NCBI GenBank assembly: GCA_958450365.1
Contig: CAUEEP010000733.1
Span: forward strand, 3,141,001-3,205,000
Direction of reading: 5' to 3'
Length of the DNA: 64,000 nt
From: Mesorhabditis belari
Lineage: Eukaryota > Nematoda > Chromadorea > Rhabditida > Rhabditidae
Part shown: one piece after another, positions 10,703-22,031 of the stretch
Position numbering within the stretch: position 1 is the first letter of the stretch
How the letters are laid out: every line of letters starts with the position of its first letter
Translations under genes and position numbers: made by a program
The notes under the pieces: model-generated
Told to the model about the DNA's origin: nothing
Database searches by the model: none
Seen by the model: the letters and a program-made list of their open reading frames with translations, nothing else

Positions 10703-13700
10703 ATGGATGTTTTCATGTGAGTTTTACAATTGGAAAGAATTGAAAGAAATTAGAATGCTAGAAATGAGATTGCTAGAAATCAGAATGCTCAGAATGCTCA
10801 CTAAGTCAATTCATGACCAAATCCTCAATCCGATCAATCCGTTTCTCGGTTTATTTTGAGTATTAGTTTTTATTTCTTAAATCAACACATGTCTACTGAC
10901 CAGACACAAAAAAAAGTGTCAAAGAGGGACTAAAATTAGGAACTCCCTAGAGAAAAGGAAGAGAGAAAAGGAAGAGAGAAAAGGAAGAGAGAAAAGAAAG
11001 AGTCACTAATGGAAAAGAGAGGTTGAACTCTCGGAAAAGCAAAAACACTTTAATGAACATTCAAAGAATAGAAATCAAGCTAAACAACGATTCTGATTGA
11101 ACAAAGATTTCAAGAAGTTCGATAAGAGTTGAAGATTACGAAATGAAACAATGAAAATTTTAGATTCCTTCTCTTCATTCACCAACTATTCTATTGCACG
11201 AATGCTCAATTCTCAACAATAACCGATATTCTTGAGAATACGAATAAACGATTGCCCAATCAGAACACGTCAAATCCACTTGGTGTTCGACTTGGCTTTT
11301 ATCTCGAAAGTATTGGCAATTTTCGAGCTGAAGAAATGGTGATTCGAATTCATCTTTCAACTTTGCTTTTACAAATGAACCATAAAATAATGAGTTTTTG
11401 AGATAAAACCAGTTACAGCCCAAGTTCTTGAAGTTGCTACGAATCATTATATTGATTATATATAATATTATATTATCTACTCTATAGTGTTTGTATGTTT
11501 GTCTGTAGGTTTGTCTGTATGTTTGTCTGTACGTTTGTCTGTATATTTGTCTGTACGTTTGTCTGTACGTTTGTCTGTACGTTTGTCTGTACGTTTGTCC
11601 GTATGTTTGTCCGTATGTTTGTCTGTATGTTTGTCTGTATGTTTGTCTGTACGTTTGTCTGTACGTTTGTCTGTACGTTTGTCCGTATGTTTGTCCGTAT
11701 GTTTGTTTGTCTGTATGTCTGTCTGTATGTTTGTCTGTAGGTTTGTCTGTATGTTTATCTCTATGTTTGTCTGTCTACTCCTCTGCACCCAGTTGACCGT
11801 TTCAAATCGCTTATAGTTTGTTTCATTTAGAATTCCATGTAGTTGTGGAACATGTTTTTAAATTTTTAAAACGAAGAGTGGCAACACGAGCGGGAGTCGA
11901 ACCCAGGTCGTGTGGGCTAGAGACAAATGAGCTCGCATTGCGCCATCTGCCATCAGGGCATAGTCGAGTGGTTAACGTGCTCGGCTCTAAAACAAACGGG
12001 AGACAAAGCCCTAAACAAAGGTCGCGGGTTCGACTCCTCTCGCCACCAATTCTTTTGCTTTCTCCTGCTGATATATTATAGTATTATATAAGATTCATAT
12101 GCCTAGTACTTTTTCAAAGAAATTGTGGATCTTTACCAACTAAAAACCTTTTCAGTCATTCGATGTCGATATGTACGCTTATATGTCATGGACGGATTGG
12201 CGATTGAGGCACAATTTCCCTGACTATGTTCTAGTGAATGATGACAATATTAGACAACAAATGTGGTGAGTTTAAATCGCAATCAATCAATTCTTATATT
12301 GTTAAGGCTACCCGATCTCTACTTCGCTAACGCCATCAAGTCAAAAGCTCACGATGTAACTGTGCCAAATTTTAATATGTTTATTGCAAATGATGGCACT
12401 GTTGCTTATTCATGTAGATTTACGTAAGATTAGATATTTTTCTTAAAGAATCATTATTTCAGGATGCAGATCAGTTGCAATCTTGAGCTTCAGAATTATC
12501 CGATGGATGTGCAAACGTGTGGAATTCAAATTCTTTCGTGTAAGTTTGAAAGGATCGTTCTTGTATTGGGTTGATGGAAAAGTCCTTTCGGATTTTTTGG
12601 GAGAGTACCTTAAATTTGTCCAATTTTGAATTTAGACGTTTTATAGCTCATCCTAAAGCTGAATTCAAGACGGATCGATTGGTAAAAACCGTTTTGAGAT
12701 ATCTCTTTTCTAAAAGTTTTTACAGCTATTTTAGTAAAGGGCGGCAGAGCCAAAAAATGGCTGTTTTCACGTTTCGTTAGTTTTCCGTGCAGAAACCTAG
12801 GCTAAAAACATGTGTTTCGTGATCAGCGTCAAAAATAACCCCTAGACACGCATTTTCAGAATCTTAGCCAAAAATTTTTGAAAAATATTGTCACCGGTGG
12901 AAGTCGAACCAGCGACCCTCAGATCAATAGCCTTTCCGCCGCTTTTCGCGATTTTCCTTCGTTTTTCTCGTTTTTTTTGTTGTACTTTACCATAATAACA
13001 ATTGAACTTTTCCCATTTTCCGAAGATGTTTCGGCAGAGCCAAAAAATGGCTGTAAGCCTTGTCCCCTCAGATCAATAGCCTTGTCTAGGGGTTTCTGGT
13101 GTCTAGGGGTTATTTTTGACGCTGATCACGAAACACATGTTTTTAGCCTAGTTTTCTGCACGGAAAACTAATGAAACGTGAAAAAATGAAACGTGAAAAC
13201 AGCCGTGAAAACAGCCATTTTTTGGCTATGCCGCCCTTTACTAAAATAGCTGTAAAAACTTTTAGAAAAGAGATATCTCAAAACGGTTTTTACCAATCGA
13301 TCCGTCTTGAATTCAGCTTTAGGATGAGCTATAAAACGTCAAAATTCGACAAATTTAAGGTACTCTCCCAAAAAATCCTAAAGGACTTTTCCACCAACCC
13401 AATACTTTGTGAACAAAACGTAAACACATTCTTTCTGTACTTTGTGATCTAAACGTAAACAAATCCTTTCTAGTGCATTGATTGCAATTCTCTTTGATTT
13501 TAAAGCAAAAAGGATAACTTACAATTACGATACCGGTTATCCCATCGAAAAAGTGATGCTTTTTCTTTGCAGGCTTGTAACTTTAGATGTCAACATCGTA
13601 TTTATAAGTGCTATATACCATCTGAAAGCTCTCATTAAACTCTACAAAATGGCTATCATACTTTAAAGAATATTGTAATTTTATCTAACTTTTAGGCACT

Positions 13701-16700
13701 TGAATCCCCTCGAAACCGGTATATCCCATCAAAAAAGGGATGTTTCTTTGATGGCTTGTAACTTTAGATGTCAACATCGTATTTATAAGTGCTATATACC
13801 ATCTGAAAGCTCTCATTAAACTCTACAAGATGGCTATCATACTTTAAAGAATACTGTAATTTTATCTAACTTTTAGGCACTTGAATCAAAGAAGAATTTT
13901 TTTTTGTGAGTTTTAGAGAAATCTGACTTTGAGACGCTTCAAATCGTTTTAAAATTGTTTTTTTTCGGAAAGAACACAAAAAATGACTTAGAATGAATGA
14001 ATTTGAAGCCTAAATTATATAGCTTTTGACTTCAGACGCCTACATTGCTAAACAAGTGAATGTGAGCTGGTTCGACACATCACCGATCCGTTTCAATCCA
14101 TCAATTGGCTTACCCGAGTTCAACATCACCGCTGTCACTCCATCATATTGTAATGGAACGTATCGATATGCCGTCATGAGTAATCGATATAAAGTTGGTA
14201 AGTGATTGGGGAAAGTGTTTCTTTCAAATGGCTTATCTCTTTCAATTGTTTCTTTCAAATGCCTTATTTCTTTTAAATGCCTTTCAGATGTATTCAGCTG
14301 CTTGCTAGGGGATATTCACTTAGCAAGATCGATCGGATACAATCTTGTTCAAAGTTTTATCCCAACTGGTCTCATCGTTATGATCTCTTGGGTCTCATTT
14401 TGGATCGATCGAAGAGGTGAAATCTATTTTCTAATTTCCTCACCTTATCATTTCTAAATTTTACAGCTACCCTCGACGGTAAGCCTTGTGAAGCTTATAC
14501 TTTTCTAGTTTACTATCTAGTTTAGCCTTTTGCGCTTACTAATCATTTGACTTCTAGTTTGTTCATTGTTTAAACAATTGCAGCTGTCCCCGCTCGTGTC
14601 ACTCTCTCATTCACCACACTCGTCTCATTGACAACATTGGTGAGAGCTGGTCTTGAGATTTATAAATGTGTCAAGGATTCTAAAATCTTCATAAATCTTA
14701 GCCAGTCATCCAAAGAAAAGAGTTTCAATAGATTTCTTTTCTAACTATCTTAAGCAGCTGACTTTTTTGAGTTTTAAAACCCAGCTGAATGCTGTAAGTT
14801 TAAACATTTTCCCAAAACTCTTTTTAACACTAGCATCACCTTTTTTCTGATATTTGACAACTTGAAAGTGAAGAAAAATCAATCAACTATTGAAGAGATT
14901 TAAAAGAAGAGAAGATTTTTAGATTTAAAACAATATTAACAATAACAACTGATCTTGAGATTTATAAATCTCAAGACAAGGAAAGATTTGAAAAGAAAAG
15001 GAGAATATCAATAGAAATGAAACAGTTTGATCTCTTAATATGGAGAAATGTTAATCTGTGATCTGTCAAGGATTTATAAGTCCTAAGACATTGTCTTAAG
15101 ACAATTAAAACAATAACAATAGAACAAAAATAACAAAAACAAGGAAATTGAAAAGAAAAGGTGAATATATCAGTAGAAATGAAACATTTTGATCTCTTAA
15201 TATGGAAGAATGTTAATCTGTAATCTGTCAAAGATTTATAAATCTCAAGTCGATTAAAACAATAACAATACAACAAAAACAACAAAAACAAGGAAATTGA
15301 AAAGAAAAGGAGAATATATCAAGAGAAATGAGACATTTTGATCTCTTAATATGGAGAAATGTTAATCTGGATTACAATCTGTCAAGGATTTATAAATTTT
15401 AAGACAAGGAGATATTGGAAAAGAAAAGGAGAATATATCAATAGAAATGAAACATTTTGATCTCTTAATATGGAAGAATGTTAATCTGTAATCTGTCAAA
15501 GATTTATAAATCTCAAGACAATTAAAACAATAACAATACAACAAAAATAAAAAAAACAAGGAAATTGAAAAGAAAAGGAGAATTTATCAATAGAAATTAA
15601 ACATTTTCATCTCTTAATATAGAAAAATATTAATCCAAAGTCATGACAACAAATTTTCAGGGTAATGGCCTTCGATTCGGTCTACCGCAAGTCAGCTACG
15701 CGAAAGCGATCGATTATTGGTATGGAGGTATGCTAAAATTGTAATCTATTTATAAGGAAATCAATTTCCAGCTTGTATGCTTTTCGTTTTCATGGCTCTT
15801 CTCGAATTTGCCATCATAAACAGTTACATGAGAAAAGCTGAGAAATATGGGGAAATGGCAAAGAAATTCTTGCAATCGAGAGGTAAAAAGATTTAAAAAA
15901 AATATTTCTGAAGTAATACAGTTAACAACAATGAGTCGGCTGAGGTGAAAACGGAAATGGAGAGGCTGGAGAATGGGGGTGATCGACGGAAATCGATCTC
16001 GAAGTCGCCAAAGAGGTCAGTCAATTTCTTAGATCTTATAAAGATAATGTCGTAGGCGATTATGAATGAAATTTTTTGGCAAATCTTTCTAGTAGAGCAA
16101 CCCTTTAATGTATGAGGACAATATTATATCATCTTGTAGCGAATTCAATTCTGCGTCGATTGGTACCAAATTTGTGAGTTTAGGTTAAAAATTGCCGGCG
16201 CTACAACGTTTCATTCAAAATCGGCGGGATCCCCATAGCCGATTAAGAATGAGTGGGTCTAGGAGCGTCCAACCATCAAGTATTTAGTATCATTCAACGC
16301 AGAATCATTAATAATTATGTTAAATTTTTGAAATTAGCAAGATTTGATGAAAAGAAAAAAAATTAGAGGAAAAAAACTGTTTGTTCAAGAGGAAACTTTG
16401 AAGCCCCATAATTTTTTTTCTTTTTATCCAATCTTTCTAATTTCAAAAATTTAATATAATTATTAATGTTTCTGCGTTGAATGATACTAAATACTTGATG
16501 GTTGGACACTCCTAGACCCACTCATTCATAATCGGCTACGACATATAGCTTTTATAGCAATAGCTTATAGCTTTTATAGCAATAGCTTATAGCTTTTATA
16601 GCAATAGCTTATAGCTTTTATAGCAATAGCTTATTCTCTTCAAAATCTTTATTCAATTCACAAATATACAAAACAAATGAAAAATGAAAAATGAAATGGG

Positions 16701-19699
16701 GCTTCAAAGTTTTCCCTTGAACAAACAGTTTTTTTGCTCTAATTTTTTTTCTTTTTATCCAATCTTTCTAATTTCAAAAATTTAACATAATTATTAATGT
16801 TTCTGTGTTGAATGATACTAAATACTTGATGGTTGGACGCTCCTAGACCAACTCATTCATAATCGGCTGAAATTCATAATCGGCTGCGACATATAGACTT
16901 TTCTTAAATCCTTTTTTTAGTCCAAATCGATCACCGAAAGATCGCCGATCTTCAACTTCTCCTCATCAATCGCCATTGTTAAATAAAATTGTCTCAATGG
17001 GAAATGGGAATGGTGTGTTGAAATTGCAATTAAAGCCTTACATTGTTACCGTATTTTCTCTAATAGTAGTGCACCGGGAGCGGCGCCTAAATTGCTCGAA
17101 ATCTCGAGAACCGCTTATCAGAACCTATCGATGTGGGGTCGGAAAATGTAGCTGACAATGAGATATTGACGATGATTAGAGTGTTGAGCTTCTGCAAAAG
17201 CTTGGAAACCGTAAAATAGCCACCAACTCGGCTCGCCGGGGTGCACTACTATTAGAGGAAATACGGTACTTACAATTCTATCTATTGTAGAAGCCTTTTC
17301 TCCATCGGATCCTCGACTTCGTTCAAGAATGAGAATGGGTGGCGATCGAATCCGTTTCGCTGACGAAGAGTTACCAATGACAGTGATCAATGGTAAAGAT
17401 TTCGGTGAGGCAAACGATCACCTTATGATCTTAGTGATATATTGGGTTGTCCAGTTATGAATCTCCATTCAGAACTGGACAACCCAATAAAATAGTTGAT
17501 GAACTGTCAATGATCGTCCAATGATCGTCCAATAATCGTCTAACATTTCCGCTTTCTAAATCGAACTTTAAAAGCTTTAAACCTATTGTGTCACTAATCA
17601 TTTTGTTTATGAACAGGAAAATAACGAATTTTAGTGGAAAAAGATTCAGGGTCGGTCTCATCGTATGACAATTTGTCGCCAAGAAGAAAACCCGTTAAAA
17701 TCAGAAGAGAAGATCTCGATATTTCTGGTAAACTGTGTTCAAAACGCAAAATAACCTACTGTAAATACTGTAATAGTACCCCACCCGCATAATGACGGTG
17801 TGGAGTGTTAGTCTAGCTTTGAACGAGTTTTTCTCGACACTGGTTTATGCTACAATGCTCGCTTAGGTATCAAAAAATAGCCCTGAATTTCAGCTATTTT
17901 TTGATACCAATGATAATGACGGTGCGGAGTGTTGCGTAGTCTAGCTTTGGACGCGTTTTTCTCGACACTGGTTTATGCTACAATGCTCGCTTAGGTATCA
18001 AGAAATAGCTGGGATTCAGGGCTATTTTTTGATACCAAAGAGGCACTTTTTGAAAGTACGGGCGCTTTGGAAAAAATGAAATACTAAAAAACTTTTGCGA
18101 CTACGCGACTGTACGAGGGGGGTGGGGTACTATTACAGTATTTACGGTAAGCAAATGAAGCTCTTGATGTAGAAATGATTGCAAATAGCCTTATTGTTAG
18201 ATTTTAGATAATGACTCTTCTCAAAGCTTACTCGATCACTTTGGTAATTGTGAAAGAAGCTTCAAAAAAAGAAAATCGAGCTTTTGATACGCCCCCCTTT
18301 TCCCATTAGCAATCTAACTTTGTGCTCAAATTTCTTGGTGTTGAGCTGTGCAATCGAAATATTCTTTTATATCATTAAATGCGCCAAATCTTTCCCTATC
18401 TATTGGTATAAAAACTATTTAAATTGAACAGCTGAACACCAAGAACTTTGAGCTCAAAGTTGCCAATGGTGAAAGGGACGGGGCTTAGGGGTTTTTTTTG
18501 CCATTGGCAATCCGACTTTAAACTCAAATCTCTTAGTTTTGGGCTGTCCAATTTGAATAGTCTTTGTACCAATCTATAGAGAAAGACTTGGCGCATCTAA
18601 TGGTTCCAAAAATGTCGGTTCCATAACGGTTCCAATACGGTTCCAATACGGTACCAATACGGTACCAATACGGCTCCTATTTTGATCTAATACGGTTCAA
18701 ATACGGTTCAAATACGGTTCCAATACGGTTCCAATACGGTTCCAATACGGTCCAATACGGTTCCAATACGGTACCAATACGACTCAACACCAAGTTATTT
18801 GAGTTCAAAGTTGAATTGTCAATGGGAAAAGGGGCAAATCTCAAAAAAAGCCACATGCATAGTTTTTTATAAAATTTGCACTTGAGTGTAAGAAATTCAA
18901 GAAAATTTGAGTGTTAGTGTTCATTTTTTGAATTCTTTTCTTTTAGATGATGATGAAGAGCTTTTTGATCGAGCTGTTCAACAACGAAAGAAACCATTTG
19001 TGGTTTACGCAACGGATGATGGAGCTGCGATCTTTTACAATGCGGTTGGCAAGATTTTCTATTTCATTCATTTCATTCAATTAAAATCAATCCAACTTCT
19101 CTGCTATTGTTTAGGATAAGCAAAAAGAGTTGGAGCGACAGAAAATCGCCGAATATCAGCAGCGGCGTCGGCGCATGAGCCAGTATCGGTTGAGCGTTTG
19201 CGAGAACGCGTACGCCACTGTGAGAACTCGAGGTTCTTGAAGTGGTCAACCCAAAGAAAAGACTTGTTCAAGTGTTTTGAATGAACACAATCGTTCTGGC
19301 ACTTCATTGAATGAAGTACGCCAGAAGGTGCGTGTTTCAAACAGAACAGCTCAGCGAACAGTCACTAACTTGCCCTAAATTCTTGCTTGCTTTGAAGTTC
19401 ATAGTTTTACCTAATCATAAAACAAATTTGCCCAGGATGATTGATTTTGCGGTTTCAAGAACTTTACCATAACTCTTTGAAAGTTAAAAATTGCCCTAAC
19501 TTTGCCGTTTTCAAGAACTTTAATAATTCAATTAAACAATTTCTTCTAGATGTCAAAATCCTTCTCGCGAACTGCTCTCTACATTGATAAGGCGTGTCGC
19601 TATGGATTCCCGCTCATTTTCGTTCTCTTCAATCTCTTTTATTGGTGGTTTTACTTGTGCTGGTGCAAAAGTGATCCATTTTGCTCGGCGATGTTCTAA
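10703..19699 (+). CDS. Cys-loop ligand-gated anion channel subunit (ACC/LGC type)
   Basis: Pentameric neurotransmitter receptor subunit, by family in the plasma membrane. Exons: 10703-10716, 11164-11338, 12156-12265, 12307-12423, 12463-12539, 14036-14197, 14288-14416, 14467-14478, 14584-14639, 15661-15727, 15772-15882, 15922-16015, 16921-17012, 17291-17392, 17650-17727, 18947-19044, 19115-19219, 19550-19699 (582 residues). All phases agree. Signal peptide at 1-20. WLPDLYFANA in the ligand domain. Cys-loop with two Cys 14 apart near 144-158. A second Cys pair is not complete. M1 is in 14288-14416. The PAR motif before M2 (AVPARVTL) predicts anion selectivity. M3 is in 15772-15882, then a Ser/Arg-rich cytoplasmic loop, and M4 (ALYIDKACRYGFPLIFVLF) in the last exon. 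The M2-M3 sequence (GLPQVSYAKAIDYW) recalls nematode acetylcholine-gated chloride channels, but the ligand cannot be deduced. Introns carry many foldback elements. Confidence 0.85.
11487..11775. repeat. 12-bp minisatellite (GTTTGTCTGTAC) in channel intron 2
   Basis: About 24 copies with A/G and C/T variants, in the intron 11339-12155. All frames on both strands can stay open, which explains long low-complexity ORFs here; these are not genes. Confidence 0.9.
11879..11952 (-). tRNA. tRNA-like sequence, probably pseudogene
   Basis: A 74-nt minus-strand segment with a near-consensus A box (TGGCGCAATGCGAGC) and B box (GGTTCGACTCC). Its ends pair over about six positions of an acceptor stem (TGGCA with TGCCA). 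The anticodon arm does not fold into a clean 5-bp stem with a 7-nt loop, so no identity is given. It resembles tRNA-Trp or tRNA-Arg in the D arm. It lies in a channel intron. Confidence 0.35.
11955..12048 (+). tRNA. tRNA-like sequence (Ser/Leu type arms), probably pseudogene
   Basis: Plus-strand segment with an A box (TAGTCGAGTGGTTAACG) and a B box (GGTTCGACTCC) spaced as in long-variable-arm tRNAs. The 3' end TCGCCACCA has no complementary 5' acceptor strand. It is arranged head-to-head with the minus-strand tRNA-like segment at 11879-11952, with about two bases between them. Confidence 0.3.
12572..13412. mobile_element. Long foldback element in channel intron 5
   Basis: Inverted repeats of about 300 bp: GGAAAAGTCCTTTCGGATTT on the left answers its complement near 13375-13395, and both arms contain GGCGGCAGAGCC/GGC(T/A)ATGCCGCC and CACGAAACACATG segments. 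The centre (about 12890-12950) has a tRNA-like B box on the minus strand (GGTTCGACTTC) next to AGATCAATAGCC, which occurs again at 13068. No transposase is present. Confidence 0.65.
13540..13890. repeat. Two tandem copies of about 181 bp
   Basis: The segment with GGCTTGTAACTTTAGATG starts at 13572 and again at 13753, and the copies are nearly identical through TTTTAGGCACTTGAATC. Both lie in the channel intron 12540-14035. Confidence 0.8.
14467..14478 (+). other. 12-nt microexon in the M1-M2 linker
   Basis: Between the exon ending FWIDRR and the exon starting AVPARV lies a 12-nt segment with a good acceptor (TTTTACAG) and donor (GTAAGC). It has the same phase on both sides and would insert Ala-Thr-Leu-Asp. 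Skipping it gives FWIDRRAVPARV, the usual spacing in this family, so it may be optional. It is seen only as splice-site logic; no transcript evidence is available. Confidence 0.5.
15000..15640. repeat. Imperfect tandem repeat of about 125-160 bp in channel intron
   Basis: At least four copies of a block with TTTGATCTCTTAATATGG, then CTGTCAA(G/A)GATTTATAA and AAAACAATAACAATA, inside the intron 14640-15660. Copies differ by indels. The minus-strand ORFs here are by-products. Confidence 0.75.
16205..16870. mobile_element. Foldback element, one full and one partial copy around a 22-bp repeat
   Basis: The first copy (about 16205-16545) has inverted halves with GAATGAGTGGGTCTAGGAG and AAATACTTGATGGTTGG type sequence. 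A second, single-arm copy lies at about 16690-16870. Between them (about 16549-16635) the unit ATAGCTTTTATAGCAATAGC occurs four times. All are in the channel intron 16016-16920. Confidence 0.65.
17047..17277. mobile_element. MITE with TACCGTATTTTCTCTAATAG ends
   Basis: Terminal inverted repeats TACCGTATTTTCTCTAATAG and its near-complement, each followed by TAGTGCA, with a 230-bp body. Relatives lie at 57117-57331 and 57450-57667. This copy fills most of the channel intron 17013-17290. Confidence 0.75.
17754..18150. mobile_element. MITE with TAAATACTGTAATAGTACC ends
   Basis: Terminal inverted repeat TAAATACTGTAATAGTACCC on the left and its complement on the right, with two internal hairpins built on GGTATCAAAAAATAGC. 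TA at each border suggests a Tc1/mariner-type target. Relatives are at 42701-42972, 62544-62942 and, as a short form, 55833-55936. Confidence 0.8.
18290..18840. mobile_element. Foldback elements with TTGGTGTTGAGCTGT arms and a 12-bp repeat
   Basis: Element 18290-18485 has inverted halves (CCCATTAGCAATCTAACTTTG versus the complement near 18450). A second, diverged copy at about 18490-18840 is split by a 12-bp minisatellite (TTCCAATACGGT, about 18608-18785). The same family occurs at 27125-27560. Confidence 0.65.
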
Positions 19700-20440
19700 A
19701 CGAGAGCTTCGTGAATTGATTCAGGGTTATCGCTTTTGAAATGAGTTTATTTTGAGTCAAACTCTAATTCCTATATTATCGAAAGTTACTGTTCTAAATG
19801 TTCTACATTACAGGGATGATGGGATTTTCTAGTCAGACCGAATCAGCCAATATTGGTCCTAAACAGGCCCTAGTACTGCTTAAAACTAGCCCAATCCTGG
19901 CTCTGGATCCTGCCCTTGTCTTGGTCCTAGCCTAAATCCTGGTCATGGTTCTAGTCTTACAATTAGTCCCTAACTCCCTATCTTGACCCTAATCCATACC
20001 TGGTCTAGTCCTGAGCCTAGTCTTGACTCTGGTACTGGTCCAAGGTCTAGTCTTGACCATGGTACTGGTTCTAGGTCTAGTCTTGACTCTGGTACGGGTC
20101 CTAGGTCTAGTCTTGGCCCCTGGTACTGGTCCTAGGCTTAGTCTTGGCCCTGATCTTGTTCGTAATCCCGGCGCTGGTCTATGTGCTGGTCCTTTTGTCC
20201 CATCTCCTTCAATTCTTTGCTGTATACATTTGCATTTCCTCATTTCCTCTAGTGCCTTTACATTTCCTGGCTTCAAAACTTTCAAGCATTGCATAGATTA
20301 GAAAATATTTTATTTAATTCACGAAAATTGACATCTTGCAATACATATTCTTGACGGGTATTTGAGTGAATGTTTCTTGTCGATTTTTTTCTTGCGTAAT
20401 CAAAATTTGTTGTGAACTCTATCTTTTATTTTTGAACACA
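19700..20440. other. No gene; 30-bp minisatellite near 19985-20165
   Basis: Downstream of the channel stop. The array has a 30-bp unit (CTAGTCTTGACTCTGGTACT) in about five to six imperfect copies. The overlapping ORFs on both strands are repeat artefacts. No other coding signal is seen. Confidence 0.65.
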
Positions 20441-20510
20441 ATGAACACAATCGTTCTGGCACTTCATTGAATGAAGTACGCCAGAAGGAGCGTGTTTCAA
20501 ACAGAAAAAA
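20440..20510. repeat. Dispersed 70-bp repeat also present at 19285-19353
   Basis: The block ACAATCGTTCTGGCACTTC through GCGTGTTTCAAACAGAA occurs in both places with about one mismatch. The first copy lies in the last intron of the channel gene. The block contains a CTTCATTGAATGAAG hairpin. Confidence 0.8.
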
Positions 20511-21008
20511 CGCTCAGGTATTTGAGTGAATGTTTCTTGTCGATTTTTCTTGCGTAATCAAAATTTGTTGTGATCTCTATCTTTATTTTGTTTCTACATT
20601 TGTACCCGGTAAATAAAATGAGTGAAAGACAATAAATATTAGAGTTTAAATAAAGAGAAAGCTTTTGTTTTAGTTTATCCAATTTTCTGTCCATTCTCAC
20701 GCATTCTCGGTCCCCAGCGCTGACGCCAAGTCAGCTTTGTGCTCTGAAATTTCAAGTTATTTTTAAATTTCGACAATTTTCTAGAAAGTAGAAAGATTTA
20801 AAAACGAAATAATTATATTATAACAAGTTAATTTTTTGATATTAATTTGTGTTTTGGTCAAAATTCAATCTACTAAACTATCTTTTGACTGCCAGAGACA
20901 AATTGTGAGCTTTTGTCAAGTTTTAAGTCTTTCTAATAAACTAAAAGTATAAAATTGAGTAAATTTTAATAAAGTCTAGGGTTTACAACTCTACAACTAA
21001 CGAGCCTG

Positions 21009-21053
21009 AGCCTGAGCCTAAGCCTAAGCCTAAGCCTAAGCCTAAGCCAGTAG
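21009..21053. repeat. Interstitial telomeric tract (TTAGGC on minus strand)
   Basis: Five perfect GCCTAA hexamers in a row, preceded by two GCCTGA variants. The complement, TTAGGC, is the telomere repeat of most nematodes. The sequence on both sides is ordinary, so this is not a chromosome end. Confidence 0.8.
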
Positions 21054-21138
21054 CTTTTTACTTTAAAATGATCTTATAGAAAGAGTTCAAAGCACAACAT
21101 TTCCCCAATCACATCACACCCATTTCACTTCTCATTCT

Positions 21139-22031
21139 TTATCTCTCTTCTTTGACCTGGACCTCTTTATTCACCTTGCACGCTTTGACGGCATTCTCAA
21201 GAGTATAGTGAACGATTTTAAAATCACAGAAACCACAAGACTGACGACAAAGGCGAAAAGCTATCTGGAATTTGTGCTGAGGTTTATACTGAGCTGTGAG
21301 TGAAAACCTGTGGATTCTCTCCATCACATGTCCATGGCTTTGCTGGTTGCACATAGGGTTCCGTGTGATTAACATATCTTAAAGCAGATCTTATTAGAAA
21401 ATTCTTTAAAGTTACTTGCCTAGCACAAAAAGTTGGCTCATGTCGATCAAAACATTGTGCAGAGACGAGCGATCGAGCGATCAAATCATACGACATCGCC
21501 ATTCCACTCTTGTTACAAGTTGTACAACATTGAACCAATCTGAAAATGACACTAGAATTGAGCAATGTTTAAGAAAATTCTTTTGAGAGTTGCTTACAGC
21601 TGCTTTACTTACAGCTGCTTTACTTACAGTTGCTTTACTTACAGCTGCTTTACTTACAGCTGCTTTACTTACAGTTGCTTTACTTACAGTTGCTTTACTT
21701 ACAGCTGATTTACTTACAGCTGATTTACTTACAGCTGCTTTACTTACAGTTGCTTTACTTACAGTTGCTTTACTTACAGTTGCTTTACTTACAGTTGCTT
21801 TACTTACAGCTGCTTTACTTACAGCTGCTTTACTTACAGTTGCTTTACTTACAGCTTTCTTACATAAAATCCATCAAAATTACTAATTTTATTAATCAAT
21901 TCACCTAAATTCTGCATCCAAATTGCAACGATCAGCAAAATAGCGTGGACTTGATCGAAGTAAACGTTGACAAGTTGTTGCGGAGAGATGATCTCGACAA
22001 CATGGCGGTTTTGTTGTGTGATCAGCTATCA
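21139..22031 (-). CDS. ShKT-domain secreted protein (partial model)
   Basis: Small Cys-rich extracellular domain protein. Minus-strand exons: 22031-21905, 21539-21416 and a final exon to the stop at 21139. The first two join in phase to give one complete ShKT module: CCRD, then C, then RCNL, ending CCTTC. The second module begins CFDRHEPTFC and is completed in the last exon by LCRQSCGFC. The junction into the last exon is unclear: the GT donor at 21415 gives the wrong phase, and a GC donor (AG/GCAAGT) leads into another frame. Upstream exons and the signal peptide were not found. ShKT modules occur in nematode secreted enzymes, surface proteins and channel-blocking peptides, so the role is open. 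The large intron holds a minisatellite. Confidence 0.6.
21592..21855. repeat. 15-bp minisatellite carrying a splice-site-like motif in every unit
   Basis: About 17 copies of TTACTTACAG(C/T)TGCT in the intron of the ShKT gene. On the plus strand each unit contains TTACTTACAG, like a 3' splice site. On the gene's strand each contains CTGTAAGTAA, a near-perfect 5' splice site. Confidence 0.85.

Noticed and set aside
11477..11816. Long ORFs on both strands with repeated Thr-Asp-Lys or Leu-Ser-Val units
   Set aside because: They are the translation of a 12-bp minisatellite inside a channel intron; no start context, splice sites or domain.
21592..21855. CRISPR-like array
   Set aside because: Units are contiguous 15-mers without unique spacers, in a eukaryotic genome.
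21590..21908. Plus-strand Leu/Ala/Thr repeat ORFs
   Set aside because: 15-bp minisatellite in the intron of the minus-strand ShKT gene.
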